Below the pieces are notes generated by a model that made no database searches, was not told the DNA's origin, and was given only the letters and a program-made list of their open reading frames with translations. Below, in pieces: positions 5,882 to 6,695 of a stretch of DNA of 6,695 nt (positions are counted from its first letter, which is position 1; each line of letters opens with the position of its first letter). A program made the position numbers and the translations under genes. The stretch is from Defluviitaleaceae bacterium (GTDB lineage: Bacteria; Bacillota; Clostridia; Lachnospirales; UBA5962). The stretch covers positions 1 through 6,695 of the forward strand of contig WQZK01000099.1 in the NCBI GenBank assembly GCA_009780765.1, read 5' to 3'.

Positions 5882-5929
5882 AAAAAACACTCCGCTTTCT
5901 AAATTTTTTTTACTACAAGTATATTCATA

Positions 5930-5958
5930 ATTATACATCATATACTATAATATGTCAA
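5930..5958 (-). promoter_or_regulatory. Perfect consensus promoter of the peptide/regulator cassette
   Basis: TTGACA (5958-5953), an exact 17-bp spacer and TATAAT (5935-5930) on the minus strand predict a start near 5923. This is as close to sigma-A consensus as a promoter can be, implying strong basal expression or a need for repression. An imperfect dyad with CATAT/ATATG arms (5939-5954) sits in the spacer and could be an operator. Confidence 0.88.
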
Positions 5959-5968
5959 TGTGTTTTAT

Positions 5969-5980
5969 GTAATATATTAC
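5969..5980. promoter_or_regulatory. Perfect 12-bp palindrome upstream of the -35 box
   Basis: GTAATATATTAC is fully self-complementary and is centred about 16 bp upstream of the end of the -35 hexamer, roughly -52 from the predicted start. That position suits a dimeric activator such as the HTH regulator encoded downstream. It is A+T-rich, so chance is possible. Confidence 0.4.
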
Positions 5981-6013
5981 AAAAAAGCTCTGAATGGCTT
6001 CGTCGTAAACTCC

Positions 6014-6260
6014 ACCAATAGACTTGTAGCAAAACGAGCCCCTGATTGTCATTGCGAGGGTACTAGTCATTATAAGAGTAGTACATGTTGCACCCGAAGC
6101 AATCCAGTGCAAGAGCTATAAAATGCATTATAACATCAATATAGAATAAGACTTTTAAGTTCTCGCACTGGATTGCTTCGGGCTTGGCACTTACGAAAAG
6201 CAACATAAATATGCCCTCGCAATGACGAACAGAAGTGTATCTCTTTTTCGTTTTGCTACT
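6014..6260. repeat. Nested palindromic element upstream of the VanW-family gene
   Basis: The outer arms GTCATTGCGAGGG (6048-6060) and CCCTCGCAATGAC (6214-6226) are a perfect 13-bp inverted repeat. The inner arms (6093-6110 and 6165-6182, core CCCGAAGCAATCCAGTGC) are perfect over 18 bp and continue with one mismatch and one G-U pair. A small GTACTA/TAGTAC pair sits in the left half (6059-6084). A minus-oriented 19-bp tag (6016-6034, one change) borders the left side, and a degenerate TTTTGCTAC (6251-6259) borders the right. It is related to the element at 4270-4403. It fills most of the 443-bp gap between the divergent peptide cassette and VanW-family gene. No gene is seen in it. Confidence 0.8.
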
Positions 6261-6313
6261 ACAAAATGTATAAATTTCCAGCATATACGCACATATCACG
6301 CAAACAATATACC

Positions 6314-6320
6314 GAGGTGA
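6314..6320 (+). promoter_or_regulatory. Ribosome binding site fixing a TTG start
   Basis: GAGGTGA lies 4 bp before TTG at 6325. The first in-frame ATG is deep inside the VanW-like domain (codon 109) and would remove the signal sequence, so TTG is the likely start. I see no convincing promoter hexamers between the repeat element and this site. Confidence 0.8.
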
Positions 6321-6324
6321 TATT

Positions 6325-6695
6325 TTGAAAAATATAAAAAAACTATGTATAATTTTGGCTGTTTTTTTGCTTGCTTTACCAACTGGTTGCACTGCTTCTT
6401 CCGAAACGGTTGTACACGCCGAAGGACGCGAACGCCCACGCTTTACATCCCGCTTTACAAGAAACAGAAGCACAAAACCTTTAAACGAGCAACTAGCAAC
6501 ATTTACAACCGAATTTGACCTAAACGACGAAGGCCGCACAAATAATATAGAAAAAGCCGCCGAATCTATAAACGAAACCATCCTACAGCCCGGCGAAATT
6601 TTTTCTTTTAACGAAACCGTAGGCCCAACTATCGAAAAACACGGCTACATGGAAGCGATTATCTTTGTAGATGGCGAAAAAGAGCGTGGGTTTGG
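6325..6695 (+). CDS. VanW-family envelope protein, C-terminus outside window
   Basis: The 123 visible codons begin MKNIKKLCIILAVFLLALPT (the first codon is TTG), a basic then hydrophobic export signal. GC at 21-22 gives LPTGC, a poor lipobox, so it is either a lipoprotein cut before Cys22 or an ordinary secreted protein. After a basic Arg/Ser/Thr linker (35-51), the VanW domain begins at about 57: LATFTTEFD, then RTNNIEKAAESIN (71-83), LQPGEIFSFNETVGP (87-101) and HGYMEAIIFVDG (106-117). These match the conserved start of the VanW domain; the usual GGGxCQ motif would lie just past the window end. VanW is named from vancomycin-resistance clusters, but its biochemical role is unknown and most members have no link to resistance. 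The gene is divergent from the peptide cassette. Confidence 0.88.
   Translation, partial: MKNIKKLCIILAVFLLALPTGCTASSETVVHAEGRERPRFTSRFTRNRSTKPLNEQLATFTTEFDLNDEGRTNNIEKAAESINETILQPGEIFSFNETVGPTIEKHGYMEAIIFVDGEKERGF

Larger units (their letters stand above)
5511..5916 (-). repeat. Tandem duplication, 205-bp period, of peptide gene plus regulator start
   Basis: Copy 5511-5711 matches copy 5716-5916 with no gaps; by hand I count 21 differences in 201 bp (about 90% identity). Each copy contains the ribosome site, the 31-codon peptide gene and the first ~23 regulator codons. The 63 bp covering 5649-5711 (ribosome site, start and first nine peptide codons) are identical, whereas 13 differences fall in about 46 bp of the peptide's middle and end. 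Confidence 0.93.

Noticed and set aside
6063..6581. Open frame of 172 codons on the minus strand
   Set aside because: It lies antisense to the VanW coding sequence and through the palindromic element. Its translation shows no domain, and the plus-strand frame has a ribosome site, an export signal and conserved VanW motifs.

Overview
The window looks like a low-GC Gram-positive chromosome, most likely a member of the Clostridia. The evidence is A+T-rich intergenic DNA, strong GGAGG-type ribosome binding sites, perfect sigma-A type promoters, an SH3b-NlpC/P60 cell-wall hydrolase, a VanW-family protein and an iron-sulfur flavoprotein-like gene. I cannot name the species from sequence alone.

Positions 1-3900 hold one tight minus-strand operon read from a consensus promoter at about 3873-3900. 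In transcription order it encodes a secreted three-SH3b NlpC/P60 endopeptidase, a class I SAM-dependent methyltransferase, a flavodoxin-fold protein with a compact four-cysteine motif, a second flavodoxin-fold reductase, and a small membrane protein that runs off the left edge. Gaps are 12 bp or less and two junctions overlap, so co-translation is likely. No shared pathway is obvious.

Positions about 3980-4600 carry no convincing gene. They are a mosaic of REP-like palindromes of at least three kinds, punctuated by a 19-bp tag (TTTCGCTACAWGTCTAWTG) that recurs in both orientations and reappears at 6016-6034.

Positions 4636-5960 hold the most interesting unit, a self-contained minus-strand cassette. 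A perfect consensus promoter drives two tandem genes for 31-residue peptides (MGKRKKPII... ending PDEGA). The second peptide gene lies 2 bp upstream of a 304-residue regulator with a long helical N-terminal region and a C-terminal HTH, and an intrinsic terminator follows. The peptide gene and the first ~23 codons of the regulator have been tandemly duplicated with a 205-bp period, leaving a 29-codon regulator remnant between the two peptide genes. The peptide ends are conserved and the middle has diverged. It resembles a peptide/regulator signalling pair, but the regulator's domain order is the reverse of the classical RRNPP layout.

Positions 5982-6324 contain another nested palindromic element. 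The plus-strand start of a VanW-domain envelope protein with a TTG start codon follows at 6325 and is cut by the right edge.
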